A DNA stretch of 7,445 nucleotides, from contig CAJUOO010000098.1 in assembly GCA_910588535.1 (NCBI GenBank), forward strand, positions 1-7,445, read 5' to 3'. The stretch comes from an uncultured Lachnospiraceae bacterium (GTDB lineage Bacteria > Bacillota > Clostridia > Lachnospirales > Lachnospiraceae). Position numbers and translations under genes: made by a program. Within the stretch, counting starts at the first letter, position 1; each line of letters opens with the position of its first letter. Positions 1-7,086 of the stretch are shown in pieces. The notes below the pieces were generated by a model, which was not told the DNA's origin, did no database searches, and saw only the letters and a program-made list of their open reading frames with translations.

Positions 1-1
1 A

Positions 2-157
2 AACGTAACGGATACTAAGCTCGTGAACTACCTCGCTAAGTACCAACGTTTTTCACTAAGCGGGAGCGGGGTGACGGAGGATTACAGGCAGTTCGCCGGG
101 CGGATCTTCTCCGAAAATGATACAACAGAAAATATAAACTTTACAAGAAGGTATTAG
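2..157 (+). CDS. C-terminal end of an unrecognised protein (5' end outside the window)
   Basis: An open frame enters from the left edge and runs 51 codons to TAG at 155-157. The other two forward frames are less convincing, and an intrinsic terminator follows 36 bp later, which supports a real gene end. The tail is polar and basic, with a segment reading KLVNYLAKYQRFSLSGSG and an end reading NFTRRY. I see no transmembrane segment, cysteine cluster or motif I can name. The stretch around 60-115 is richer in G+C and in CGG/GGG/GCC codons than the following genes, which could hint at horizontally acquired DNA, but 156 bases is too little to be sure. Function unknown. It is convergent with the transporter gene that follows. 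Confidence 0.5.
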   Translation, partial: NVTDTKLVNYLAKYQRFSLSGSGVTEDYRQFAGRIFSENDTTENINFTRRY

Positions 158-192
158 TTAGGGTAAAAAGAAGTATTTTGTAGAAAAGAAAG

Positions 193-230
193 CTCTATGA
201 ATGTGAAGTATTCGCATCCATAGAGTTTTT
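193..230 (+). terminator. Intrinsic terminator after the left-edge gene
   Basis: CTCTATG (193-199) pairs perfectly with CATAGAG (219-225). Past one mismatch the stem continues with ATG/CAT. A run of five T follows at 226-230, with four more T after one G. The stem, short loop and T-run are the classic Rho-independent layout for + strand transcription ending at 157. Confidence 0.8.
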
Positions 231-351
231 GTTTTCGCGAGCAACGAGTCAGGTGATTATTTGCAATTATGTGGTGATTGCAGCAAGAGCCAAATACGCT
301 GCCCTTGTAGCATTGCAAGCTTGATGTCCGCTGTTTGTAGCGGGGGATTGA

Positions 352-1578
352 CTAAGCTTTTTCAGATTTTCTAAGAAGAAGGAAGCCAATGACAAATAGC
401 AGTGCGAGAGCAAGTATTCCATAGGTGGAGGTTCCAAATAGAAATGCGCATATTGCCACGATAAGTGGACCGAAGAAGTCAGCAAATTTTCCAAATATGT
501 CGAAAAATCCAAAATATTCGCTCGCCTCTTCTTTTGGGATCAATTTCCCATAATATGCCCGCGAGAGGGATTGGATACCACCTTGACACATGCCGACTGC
601 GATGGCGAGCACCCAAAATTCCCATGCCTTATCAAGCTGATAGCCAAAAAGGCAGATGCCGATGTAACATAGAATAAAAAATCGTATCAACTTGAGTGAG
701 CCATATTTTTGTGCAAGCTTTCCACTTAGGATGGCACATGGAAAGGCAACAATCTGTGTTACTAAAAGAGCTAATATCATTGAGGTGCTGTCAATGCCCA
801 CCTCTCCTCCATAGGTTGTGGAGAGGGAAATAATAGTGTAGACGCCGTCAATATAGCAGAAATAGCCAATAATAAAGAAAAGTATTTTTTTCTCTGATTT
901 TAGTTTTTGAAACGTTGTGCCAAGTCGTTTAAATACATGGGTGAATGTGTGGTCACTGCGCTCCAGATAGTAGGTTTGTTTGACATTTTTTAGAAGGGGA
1001 ACAGTCATGCCTACCCACCAGACGGCTGTGATCAGAAAGGAGCTCTGTGTTGCCTGTGTGGTTGACAATCCAAACGGGCAGGTAAAGATAAGGATAATTC
1101 CTGCGACAAAGGGGAGACAGCTTCCAATATAACCCCATGCAAAGCCATGGGAGGATACCATATCCATACGGTCGTCCGTGGTGACATCTGTGATCATGGA
1201 ATCATAGAACACATTGCAGGCACTGTAGGATAGTCTGGCAATTACGAACACTATTAAAAATACCAGCCAGTGCTCTGTAAAGGAAAGCACAAGAAGTGCC
1301 ATAATGGAGATGCAGAGGGATGTGGAAAAAATAGGTTTCTTCATTCCTCTATAATCAGCGATGGCTCCCAGTATTGGAGAGAGAATCGCTAGAATCAGGA
1401 CAGAGATGGCTGTGACACTCGCCCAGAGACCGGAAGTTCTTGCCTCTGTGATGCCGGCTCCGGCTGCCAAGGATTGGAAAAAAATGGGGATGGTGGTGGA
1501 GATTAGCATGGCAAATGCGGAATTTCCCACATCATATAAAATCCAGCTAATTTCTGTTTTGTTGAGCTTTTCTTTCAT
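352..1578 (-). CDS. MFS transporter, UMF1/Atg22-like family
   Basis: A 408-residue integral membrane protein of the major facilitator superfamily, with about 12 hydrophobic helices and no signal peptide. Family marks are YDVGNSAF near residues 15-22 in helix 1; GAIADYRGMKKP (71-82), the MFS motif A-type loop after helix 2; and GGIQSLSRAYYGKLIP (333-348) followed by the EYFGFFDIFGKFADFFGP block (354-371), which is typical of UMF1 and Atg22-like transporters. The substrate is unknown; the yeast relative Atg22 exports amino acids from the vacuole. Start choice: AAAGGA touches an ATG at 1590 and lies 3 nt from another at 1587, too close for good initiation. The ATG at 1578 has a spacing of 12, long but usable, so 1578 is preferred; 1587 or 1590 would add 3-4 residues. 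Downstream, a short hairpin at 328-343 (CCGCT/AGCGG) lacks a T-run, so no clear terminator is visible. The gene is divergent from the M16C peptidase gene. Confidence 0.88.
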   Translation of the reverse strand: MKEKLNKTEISWILYDVGNSAFAMLISTTIPIFFQSLAAGAGITEARTSGLWASVTAISVLILAILSPILGAIADYRGMKKPIFSTSLCISIMALLVLSFTEHWLVFLIVFVIARLSYSACNVFYDSMITDVTTDDRMDMVSSHGFAWGYIGSCLPFVAGIILIFTCPFGLSTTQATQSSFLITAVWWVGMTVPLLKNVKQTYYLERSDHTFTHVFKRLGTTFQKLKSEKKILFFIIGYFCYIDGVYTIISLSTTYGGEVGIDSTSMILALLVTQIVAFPCAILSGKLAQKYGSLKLIRFFILCYIGICLFGYQLDKAWEFWVLAIAVGMCQGGIQSLSRAYYGKLIPKEEASEYFGFFDIFGKFADFFGPLIVAICAFLFGTSTYGILALALLFVIGFLLLRKSEKA

Positions 1579-1632
1579 GTGTTTCATCATTCCTTTCTTC
1601 GAACATATTCTAACTTAGTAGCTTTCTTATTT

Positions 1633-1661
1633 AGTATACCGGAAAGATAGTAGTTTGACTA
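1633..1661 (-). promoter_or_regulatory. Promoter of the MFS transporter gene
   Basis: On the minus strand, TATACT (1633-1638) lies 17 bp from TAGTCA (1656-1661), which matches TTGACA at four of six positions. It lies about 43-55 bp upstream of the candidate start codons, as expected for a sigma-A type promoter. Inferred from sequence only. Confidence 0.5.
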
Positions 1662-1663
1662 TC
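1646..1663. repeat. Small inverted repeat over the transporter -35 box, possible operator
   Basis: GATAGT (1646-1651) and ACTATC (1658-1663) form a perfect 6-bp inverted repeat with a 6-bp centre. It covers the -35 box and part of the spacer of the transporter promoter, a common position for a repressor site. Six-base arms also arise by chance in AT-rich DNA, and no regulator gene is in the window. Confidence 0.2.
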
Positions 1664-1702
1664 AAAATTTTAGAAAATACAGGTAAAATTTCCAAAAAGT
1701 GA

Positions 1703-1731
1703 TACATAGATGAAGGATTTTGTGTTATACT
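1703..1731 (+). promoter_or_regulatory. Extended -10 promoter of the M16C peptidase gene
   Basis: TATACT (1726-1731) is preceded by TG plus one base (1723-1725), the extended -10 form. The -35 position at a 17-bp spacing reads TACATA (1703-1708), only three of six matches, which the extended -10 can offset. Transcription would start near 1738, giving an untranslated leader of about 30 nt before the ATG at 1770. Confidence 0.5.
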
Positions 1732-1769
1732 AAAAAATGTAGTAAATAAAAGAGGAAAAGAGGACAAGT

Positions 1770-4712
1770 ATGGAGATTTCAAAAATACCAGAGTATGAGC
1801 TGATAGAGCATCGTGCGCTCTCAGATATTCAGGCGGAAGGATATCTGCTCAAACACAAGAAAACTGGGGCTAGAGTAGTGGCCATCGAGACAGAGGATGA
1901 GAATAAGGTATTTAATATCGGCTTCCGCACCCCAGCGCCGAACAGTACAGGGGTTCCGCATATTATTGAGCATAGTGTGTTGTGTGGGTCAGATAAGTTT
2001 CCTATCAAGGATCCATTTATAGAGCTGCTCAAAGGTTCCTTAAATACCTTTTTAAATGCGATGACCTACCCAGACCGGACACTCTATCCGGTGGCAAGCT
2101 GCAATGATACTGATTTTCAGAATCTGATGGATGTCTATCTGGATGCTGTTTTACATCCGAATATTTATAAGCATAAGGAAATCTTTATGCAGGAGGGATG
2201 GAGCTATCATCTGGAGGAGGAAGACGGAGAGCTTACTTATAATGGTGTTGTTTACAATGAGATGAAGGGAGCCTTCTCTTTGCCGGAGGGAGTGCTGGAC
2301 AGAGAGACTACGGCTGCTCTGTTCCCAGATACCAGTTACAGCAATGAGTCAGGGGGGAACCCAGAGAACATACCAGAGCTTTCTTATGAAGCCTTTTTGG
2401 ATTTTCACAGGCGATATTATCATCCGTCTAACAGTTATATCTATCTCTATGGAGATATGGATATGGCAGAGAAGCTTGCCTTTATCGACAGAGAGTATCT
2501 GAGACATTATGATTACTATGAGATTGATTCTAGAATTTTGGAGCAGAAACCTTTTGATAAAGTCAAGAGAGTGTGTAAAAGTTATTCCATCACAGATGCG
2601 GAGAGCTTGAAGGAGAATACCTATCTCTCCTATAGTATATCGATTGGGGATGGGCTTGACAGGGACAAAAATCTTGCTTTTGAGATTTTGGAGTATGTGT
2701 TGGTGTCTTCTCCCGGCGCACCATTAAAGCAGGCATTGTTAGATGCAGGCATTGGAAAGGATGTCTATGGCGGTGTTGACACAGAGCTAAGGAATGGTAT
2801 ATTTGCCATAGTGGCAAAACATTCTGAAAAGGAGAAGGAAGAAGAATTTGTAAAAATAATAATGGATACTGTGAGAAAGCTTGTCGAGGAAGGCATAGAC
2901 AAGGAAGCTCTGGAATCTGCGATTAATTATCTGGAATTTCAGTACAGAGAGGCAGATTTTGGCAGGTATCCAAAGGGGCTGATGCTGGGACTTCAGGTAT
3001 ATCAGAGTTGGATCTATGATGATACAAAGCCATTTATTAATCTTGAGATGAATCAATGTTTTGTGGAGATGAAGGAGAGGCTTCAGACCAGCTATTTTGA
3101 GGATATGTTGAGAAGTTGTGTTCTTGAGAATACTCATGCTGCTATTATTATTATTGAGCCTGAGAAAGGTCTTACGGATAAGCGTGAGGAGGAGTTAAAA
3201 AAGAAGCTTCAGGCTTATAAGGAGAGTCTTTCTTTGGAAGAGAAGCAGAAGCTTGTGGAGGAGACAAAGAATCTGGCACTATATAAAGAGACCCCTTCTT
3301 CGCAGGAGGATTTGAAAAAGATTCCAATGCTTAAGAGGACAGATATTAAAAAAGAGGCATCTCCTTTTATTCTTGAGGAGCGTGAGTCATCTGGGACAAA
3401 GGTATTGTTTCACCCTATTTTTACAAATGGGATAGGTTATCTGAATCTGGTATTTTGTGCAGATGATCTGCCAAATGAGCTTTTGCCGTATTTTAGTCTG
3501 TTAAAGAGTGTGCTTGGTTATGTGGATACCACACATTATAGTTATGAAAAGCTGTTTCAGGAGATCAATCGCCAGACCGGTGGTATTGACAGTTCTGCAG
3601 TGATCTACGGTGACAGTGATGCGAAGAAAACAGGAGGAAAATTGACATTCCAGATTGCTGCAAAGGCGTTATATGAGAAGCAGCCGTTTGCTTTTCAGAT
3701 GATAAGGGAGATTCTTATGGAGTCAAGCTTTGCAGATGACAAGCGCATGAAGGAGATTATTGCGCAGTTAAAATCACGCTTGCAGATGAACCTTACTTCA
3801 TCGGGGCATGTAGCAGCGATTACCAGAGGGCTGTCATATATTTCCTATGAGAAATATTATTCAGATCAGATCAGTGGAATAGCATTTTATAAATTTATCG
3901 AGGAGCTGGATAAGAATTATGAGCAGCACAAGGAGGTGTGCAAGGAAAATCTGAAGAAGGTGATGGCTCAGATTTTCTGTGCTAGAAATATGCTGGTAAG
4001 CTATACCTCAGAGGAAAAGGGCTATGAACAGATACCAGATCAGATCGAGAAGTTGAAAAAAGAGTTGTATCCCGATACGCCTGTTAGAGAGAAAGTACTT
4101 CCGGTTCTTCAGAAGAAAAAAGAGGGATTTATGACCTCCTCCCAAGTGCAGTATGTGGCGAGAACAGGAAATTACAGTGATGCAGGCTTTGCCTACAATG
4201 GTTGTTTAAAGATATTGTCCGTGATAATGAACTATGAATATCTATGGACCAATATTAGAGTGAAGGGTGGAGCATATGGATGTATGAGCGGATTTTTCCG
4301 AAATGGAGACAGCTATTTTGTGTCTTACCGTGATCCAAATCTGGAAAAAACAAATGAAGTATTTGAGGGAATCCCAGAATTTGTGGAAAACTTTACCGTG
4401 GAAGATCGGGATATGGATAAATATATTATCGGCACCATCAGTGATCTCGATCTGCCGCTGACACCAAAGAATAAAGCAGTCCGTGCATTGACCGCCTATT
4501 TGACTGGGCTGACCTATGAGAAGATGCAGAAGGAGAGAGATGAGATTCTTGGTGCATCACAGGAGAGCATCCGTGCACTCGCTCCTATGCTTCGCGCAGT
4601 GATAGATAATGATATCGTATGTGCGCTGGGCAATGCTGGTAAGATAGGAAAATCAGAATTGTTTACAGAGAAAGAAAATCTGTTTGAAGGAAAAGAAGAG
4701 ACAGAAGAGTAA
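1770..4712 (+). CDS. M16C zinc metallopeptidase, presequence protease (PreP)-like
   Basis: A 980-residue peptidase of the insulinase/pitrilysin M16 superfamily, C subfamily, which degrades oligopeptides inside a closed two-half chamber. The inverted zinc motif HxxEH is at residues 64-68 (H64, E67 base, H68), and the third zinc ligand is E164 in the NEMKGA motif. The substrate-binding Arg-Tyr pair of the C-terminal half is R830 and Y836 in RVKGGAYG, with the R-x5-Y spacing of PreP. Domain order: N-terminal M16 catalytic domain (about 45-200), second M16 domain (about 205-450), M16C-associated domain (about 465-710), C-terminal M16 domains (about 715-960). The length fits single-chain M16C enzymes. 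There is no signal peptide or membrane segment, so it is cytosolic. The start is well set: AGAGGA at 1759-1764 lies 5 nt before the ATG. All key residues are intact, so it should be active. It appears monocistronic. Confidence 0.95.
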   Translation: MEISKIPEYELIEHRALSDIQAEGYLLKHKKTGARVVAIETEDENKVFNIGFRTPAPNSTGVPHIIEHSVLCGSDKFPIKDPFIELLKGSLNTFLNAMTYPDRTLYPVASCNDTDFQNLMDVYLDAVLHPNIYKHKEIFMQEGWSYHLEEEDGELTYNGVVYNEMKGAFSLPEGVLDRETTAALFPDTSYSNESGGNPENIPELSYEAFLDFHRRYYHPSNSYIYLYGDMDMAEKLAFIDREYLRHYDYYEIDSRILEQKPFDKVKRVCKSYSITDAESLKENTYLSYSISIGDGLDRDKNLAFEILEYVLVSSPGAPLKQALLDAGIGKDVYGGVDTELRNGIFAIVAKHSEKEKEEEFVKIIMDTVRKLVEEGIDKEALESAINYLEFQYREADFGRYPKGLMLGLQVYQSWIYDDTKPFINLEMNQCFVEMKERLQTSYFEDMLRSCVLENTHAAIIIIEPEKGLTDKREEELKKKLQAYKESLSLEEKQKLVEETKNLALYKETPSSQEDLKKIPMLKRTDIKKEASPFILEERESSGTKVLFHPIFTNGIGYLNLVFCADDLPNELLPYFSLLKSVLGYVDTTHYSYEKLFQEINRQTGGIDSSAVIYGDSDAKKTGGKLTFQIAAKALYEKQPFAFQMIREILMESSFADDKRMKEIIAQLKSRLQMNLTSSGHVAAITRGLSYISYEKYYSDQISGIAFYKFIEELDKNYEQHKEVCKENLKKVMAQIFCARNMLVSYTSEEKGYEQIPDQIEKLKKELYPDTPVREKVLPVLQKKKEGFMTSSQVQYVARTGNYSDAGFAYNGCLKILSVIMNYEYLWTNIRVKGGAYGCMSGFFRNGDSYFVSYRDPNLEKTNEVFEGIPEFVENFTVEDRDMDKYIIGTISDLDLPLTPKNKAVRALTAYLTGLTYEKMQKERDEILGASQESIRALAPMLRAVIDNDIVCALGNAGKIGKSELFTEKENLFEGKEETEE

Positions 4713-4724
4713 TGATTCTGTGAT

Positions 4725-4997
4725 GTGATAAAAAGGAGCTATCAGGAAATAGCCATTTTTGCCCCTGATATGTTAAGAAAAAACAGTTCTTTAGAAATTC
4801 AGGCTTTTTCAAGGCTATGGATTTTTACTGGACTGTTTTTTCTTGCACTATCTGTTTTAGGGCGCAGAATCCATTTGATTACCAGAGTATATTTAGGTGT
4901 GAATATGAATAATGATCAACGGCGAGAAATTATTGATATAAGTAATAGAAGGGGAATACCCTATGTTGGGGTTGTTAGGAATAACGAAAGATATTAA
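4725..4997 (+). CDS. Doubtful ORF in the spacer after the peptidase gene
   Basis: An open frame of 90 codons from GTG at 4725. I do not think this is a typical gene. No ribosome site precedes the GTG; instead a strong AAAAGGAG (4731-4737 region) lies inside the frame, with no ATG, GTG or TTG at a usable distance after it. Much of the frame runs through the long inverted repeat at 4740-4863, which explains its Lys/Asn-rich stretch and the hydrophobic stretch IFTGLFFLALSVLG. An internal ATG at 4906 would give a 30-residue peptide beginning MNNDQRREIIDISNRRG, with only a weak AGG upstream. I recognise no family. It may be a remnant of a lost gene, a small peptide gene, or chance. The whole spacer 4713-5096 otherwise holds only this repeat and the hairpin at 5014-5041. 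Confidence 0.2.
   Translation: MIKRSYQEIAIFAPDMLRKNSSLEIQAFSRLWIFTGLFFLALSVLGRRIHLITRVYLGVNMNNDQRREIIDISNRRGIPYVGVVRNNERY
4775..4844. repeat. Long imperfect inverted repeat downstream of the peptidase gene
   Basis: AAGAAAAAACAGT (4775-4787) and ACTGTTTTTTCTT (4832-4844) are exact reverse complements. Inside them C4789-G4830 and a T-G wobble pair, then after two mismatches TAGAAAT (4792-4798) pairs with ATTTTTA (4821-4827) with one G-T. Outside, GATA (4767-4770) matches TATC (4849-4852) and GCCC (4761-4764) matches GGGC (4860-4863), so weaker symmetry extends to about 100 bp. A separate small stem TATCAGG (4740-4746)/CCTGATA (4764-4770) overlaps the left arm. An A-tract at one base and a T-tract at the other is the form of a bidirectional terminator, so it may end the peptidase transcript 60-130 bp after the stop. 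The length is unusual for a terminator, and a decayed palindromic mobile element is the alternative. Confidence 0.7.
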
Positions 4998-5013
4998 ATG
5001 ATGGACTTGATTT

Positions 5014-5041
5014 AAGTGGGGAATAATCTTCTTCCCCACTT
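5014..5041. terminator. Hairpin between convergent genes, probable bidirectional transcription end
   Basis: AAGTGGGGAA (5014-5023) and TTCCCCACTT (5032-5041) form a perfect 10-bp stem with an 8-nt loop. It lies between the 3' ends of the peptidase region and the CorC/HlyC gene, 55 bp past the latter's stop codon. Neither side has a clean T-run, so it could be a weak terminator or a 3'-end-stabilising hairpin rather than a standard intrinsic terminator. The 7-mer CTTGATT occurs on both sides (5007-5013 and 5039-5045). Confidence 0.5.
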
Positions 5042-5096
5042 GATTTGATAAATATAATAGTTGTCACTTTCTTAAAAGTAACATATGAATGTATTT

Positions 5097-6407
5097 TTAT
5101 TCTGGTTGCAATAATGAGGGCTTCTCGGAAGGAGAATTGTCCTCTGTGTTCTCCTCCTCAGGTAGTCTGCGTATATGCACACGTTTAATTCGATTTTTAT
5201 CCAGTGATTTCACACAGAAACAAAAGTGATCTGCTGAGAGAATATCATTCTCCTTGGGCAGTCTATCGAGATTTTCCATAATAAAGCCTCCAAGGGAGTC
5301 ATATTCCTCAGAGGAAAGATCACTTTCCAGCAGATCATTGAGATCGTTAAGCTTAATCTGGCCATCTACCTCGTATTCATTGTCTGAGAGAACTTTAAAG
5401 ATCTCTTCCTCATCTGCATCGTATTCATCGCGGATCTCTCCGACAATCTCCTCCAACAGATCTTCAAGGGTGATAAGTCCAGCTGTGGCGCCATACTCAT
5501 CAAGTACGATCACAATATTTACAGCGGTTTTTCTCATCTCCAGCATAAGCTCAGACAGGCGCTTGGATTCATAGGTATAATATGCTTCTCTGAGATAATC
5601 CCGAATGTGGAATGTAGTATCCTTTTTATAAAGGAGGATATCTTTCATATTAATTATTCCAATTACATTGTCGCTGGTGTCTTCATAGACAGGCAGCCTT
5701 GTAAAACGGTATTCCTCAAAGATGGTAAGTAGTTCTTGATAGCTGCAATCCACAGATACAGAAGTCATGTCAATGCGGGGAACCATCACATCTTTTGCGC
5801 GGGTGTCACCGAAATCAAATACATTATTAATAATTCGGTGCTCTTCACTCTCGATAATTCCCTCCTCATGTCCAACCTCCACGATTGTGCGCAGCTCTGT
5901 CTCTGTGATGGTGGCAACCTTTCCATTTGGATTGACACGCATTAGCTTTAGCACACCCAAAGCAAGCTGATTAACAATATAGATAACGGGAGTTAAAACA
6001 ACCATAAGTACATAGATAATTCCTGCGACGTTCAGAGATATCTTTTCAGCATGTAAAGTGGCGAGGGTTTTGGGCGTGATCTCTCCAAAGATCAAGACTA
6101 ATAGGGTAATAATACCAGTTGCGACACCTGCTCCTGTATTTCCCAGCAGGTCGATAGCGAGTACCGTTGCTATGGAAGAGGAGGAGATATTTACAATATT
6201 ATTACCAATTAAAATAGCACTGAGCATCTTGCCGGAATCCTCAATTACTTTTCCGAGCGTCATTGCTTTTTTGTTGCCTTCCTCGATCATGGAACGAATC
6301 CGAATTCGGTTTACGGTGGTCAACGCTGTCTCTGAACAAGAAAAGAAAGCAGATAAGAAAAGAAGAAACAATAAAACTAAAAAACGTATGGCGACACTGG
6401 GGTCCAA
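5097..6407 (-). CDS. CorC/HlyC family membrane protein (CNNM, CBS pair, CorC_HlyC domains)
   Basis: A 436-residue membrane protein of the group often labelled hemolysin or CorC and linked to Mg/Co efflux; the hemolysin name is historical. Domain order: CNNM transmembrane domain (about 5-190) with an N-terminal helix FLVLLFLLFLSAFFSCSETAL and the hallmark FGEITPKTLA (107-116); two CBS domains (about 205-262 and 272-325) that bind adenine nucleotides in relatives, containing MVPRIDM (208-214) and DEYGATAGLITLEDLLEEIVGEI, a typical second-CBS signature; then the C-terminal CorC_HlyC domain (about 340-415). The last 20 residues are acidic, Ser/Pro-rich and probably disordered. The start is TTG at 6407: AAGGAG (6417-6422) lies 9 nt upstream, the nearby GTG is out of frame, and the first in-frame ATG is codon 40, inside the conserved region. 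It is transcribed alone from a strong promoter. Confidence 0.93.
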   Translation of the reverse strand: MDPSVAIRFLVLLFLLFLSAFFSCSETALTTVNRIRIRSMIEEGNKKAMTLGKVIEDSGKMLSAILIGNNIVNISSSSIATVLAIDLLGNTGAGVATGIITLLVLIFGEITPKTLATLHAEKISLNVAGIIYVLMVVLTPVIYIVNQLALGVLKLMRVNPNGKVATITETELRTIVEVGHEEGIIESEEHRIINNVFDFGDTRAKDVMVPRIDMTSVSVDCSYQELLTIFEEYRFTRLPVYEDTSDNVIGIINMKDILLYKKDTTFHIRDYLREAYYTYESKRLSELMLEMRKTAVNIVIVLDEYGATAGLITLEDLLEEIVGEIRDEYDADEEEIFKVLSDNEYEVDGQIKLNDLNDLLESDLSSEEYDSLGGFIMENLDRLPKENDILSADHFCFCVKSLDKNRIKRVHIRRLPEEENTEDNSPSEKPSLLQPE

Positions 6408-6416
6408 AAAAAATCA

Positions 6417-6422
6417 CTCCTT
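6417..6422 (-). promoter_or_regulatory. Ribosome site that fixes the TTG start of the CorC/HlyC gene
   Basis: On the minus strand AAGGAG is followed by nine bases (TGATTTTTT) and then TTG. This near-ideal spacing decides for the TTG, as no ATG is available before codon 40. A TTG start usually lowers translation initiation compared with ATG. Confidence 0.75.
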
Positions 6423-6446
6423 GTAAAATGTGTATTAAATACTATG

Positions 6447-6475
6447 ATATTACACTTAGTGGAGCAGATTGTCAA
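6447..6475 (-). promoter_or_regulatory. Strong sigma-A promoter of the CorC/HlyC gene
   Basis: On the minus strand TTGACA (6470-6475, perfect -35) is followed after exactly 17 bp by TAATAT (6447-6452, five of six -10 matches). Transcription would start near 6440, giving a leader of about 33 nt. That is too short for an Mg-sensing riboswitch such as the M-box, so RNA-level metal control is unlikely here. Confidence 0.85.
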
Positions 6476-6566
6476 GAGATATTTCAGTATCTGTTTCTTT
6501 CTTCGGCATGAAAGTTTGGTTAGAGCTGATTGAGATTGGTATCTTCACTGTTGTGGTAGAGGTCAT

Positions 6567-6596
6567 TTGGCATAGTTATATTCCTGTCACATATAT
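6567..6596 (+). promoter_or_regulatory. Possible promoter of the TIGR04086-like gene
   Basis: TTGGCA (6567-6572) is followed after 18 bp by ATATAT (6591-6596) in an AT-rich stretch. The -35 is good and the -10 is weak, with several overlapping alternatives (for example TATATA at 6592). The position, 40 bp before the ATG at 6637, is right. Confidence 0.3.
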
Positions 6597-6636
6597 ATAA
6601 ATTAAGTGAGGGATAGTTTTCAAAGGAAGGGGTATT

Positions 6637-6990
6637 ATGGAGAGAGTAATTCGTGTGGCGAAGGTTATGATTTTGGAGGCGGCGATTAGTCTTGCAGCTT
6701 TGTGCTTGTTTGCATTGGTGTTGATGAAGGTTCAGCCAGAAGAGAGTACGATTCGAACGGGAATAAAATTTGTGTATGTGGTGACAAATCTGGTGGGTGG
6801 ATTTTTAATTGGCAAGGTGATGCACCAGAGAAAGTTTTTGTGGGGAGTTTTGACAGGTGTGATGTATTTTGCGGTGGTGTCGGTGGTGTCCTTTATAGTG
6901 CACCAAGGGTTTTATCAGGATGTGCAAAATGCGGTAGTGACTTGCCTGTTGTGTATTGTCGGTGGAATGATAGGAGGGATGATAAGCTAA
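6637..6990 (+). CDS. Small four-helix membrane protein, TIGR04086-like
   Basis: A 117-residue, mostly hydrophobic protein with four predicted membrane helices at about 9-30, 43-61, 67-90 and 96-116. A short charged loop KVQPEESTIRTG follows helix 1, and a basic loop KVMHQRK lies between helices 2 and 3. Glycine-rich faces (GGFLIGK, GGMIGGMIS at the C-terminus) suggest tight helix packing. Size, helix pattern and position just before a SCIFF gene fit the TIGR04086 family of putative membrane proteins in Firmicutes. From memory, that family is often seen in Clostridia beside scfA near tgt, yajC and secDF; none of those three is visible here. Function unknown. The start ATG has AAGGAAGGGG (6623-6632) ending 4 nt before it. 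The next gene, scfA, follows after 96 bp with its own promoter. Confidence 0.8.
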   Translation: MERVIRVAKVMILEAAISLAALCLFALVLMKVQPEESTIRTGIKFVYVVTNLVGGFLIGKVMHQRKFLWGVLTGVMYFAVVSVVSFIVHQGFYQDVQNAVVTCLLCIVGGMIGGMIS

Positions 6991-7030
6991 AAACTTCGTA
7001 GAAAAAGTGCTTCCATATTTCGCAAGGATA

Positions 7031-7039
7031 TGCTATAAT
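7031..7039 (+). promoter_or_regulatory. Extended -10 promoter of scfA
   Basis: TGCTATAAT is a perfect extended -10 (TG at 7031-7032, TATAAT at 7034-7039). The -35 position near 7011 (TTCCAT) is poor, as is common for extended -10 promoters. Transcription would start near 7046, about 40 nt before the start codon. scfA can therefore be expressed independently of the membrane-protein gene upstream. Confidence 0.75.
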
Positions 7040-7086
7040 AGAAAAACGTGTAACATAAGCTTAGATCATGCGAGGAGGATAGAAAA

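Noticed and set aside
267..512. Minus-strand ORF overlapping the 3' end of the transporter gene.
   Set aside because: It lies mostly in another frame over conserved transporter codons and has no ribosome site; treated as a shadow.
5254..5574. Serine-rich + strand ORF opposite the CorC/HlyC gene (also 6058-6426).
   Set aside because: Low-complexity translation antisense to clearly conserved domains; a shadow of the real gene.
6408..6446. Metal-sensing riboswitch (M-box type) before the CorC/HlyC gene.
   Set aside because: The leader predicted from the strong promoter is only about 33 nt, too short for such an RNA.
6508..6600. A 30-codon + strand ORF (MKVWLELIEIGIFTVVVEVI at its start) in the spacer before the TIGR04086-like gene, possibly a small membrane peptide.
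   Set aside because: No ribosome site precedes its ATG (upstream is CT-rich), it has no recognisable relative, and a frame this short is expected by chance.
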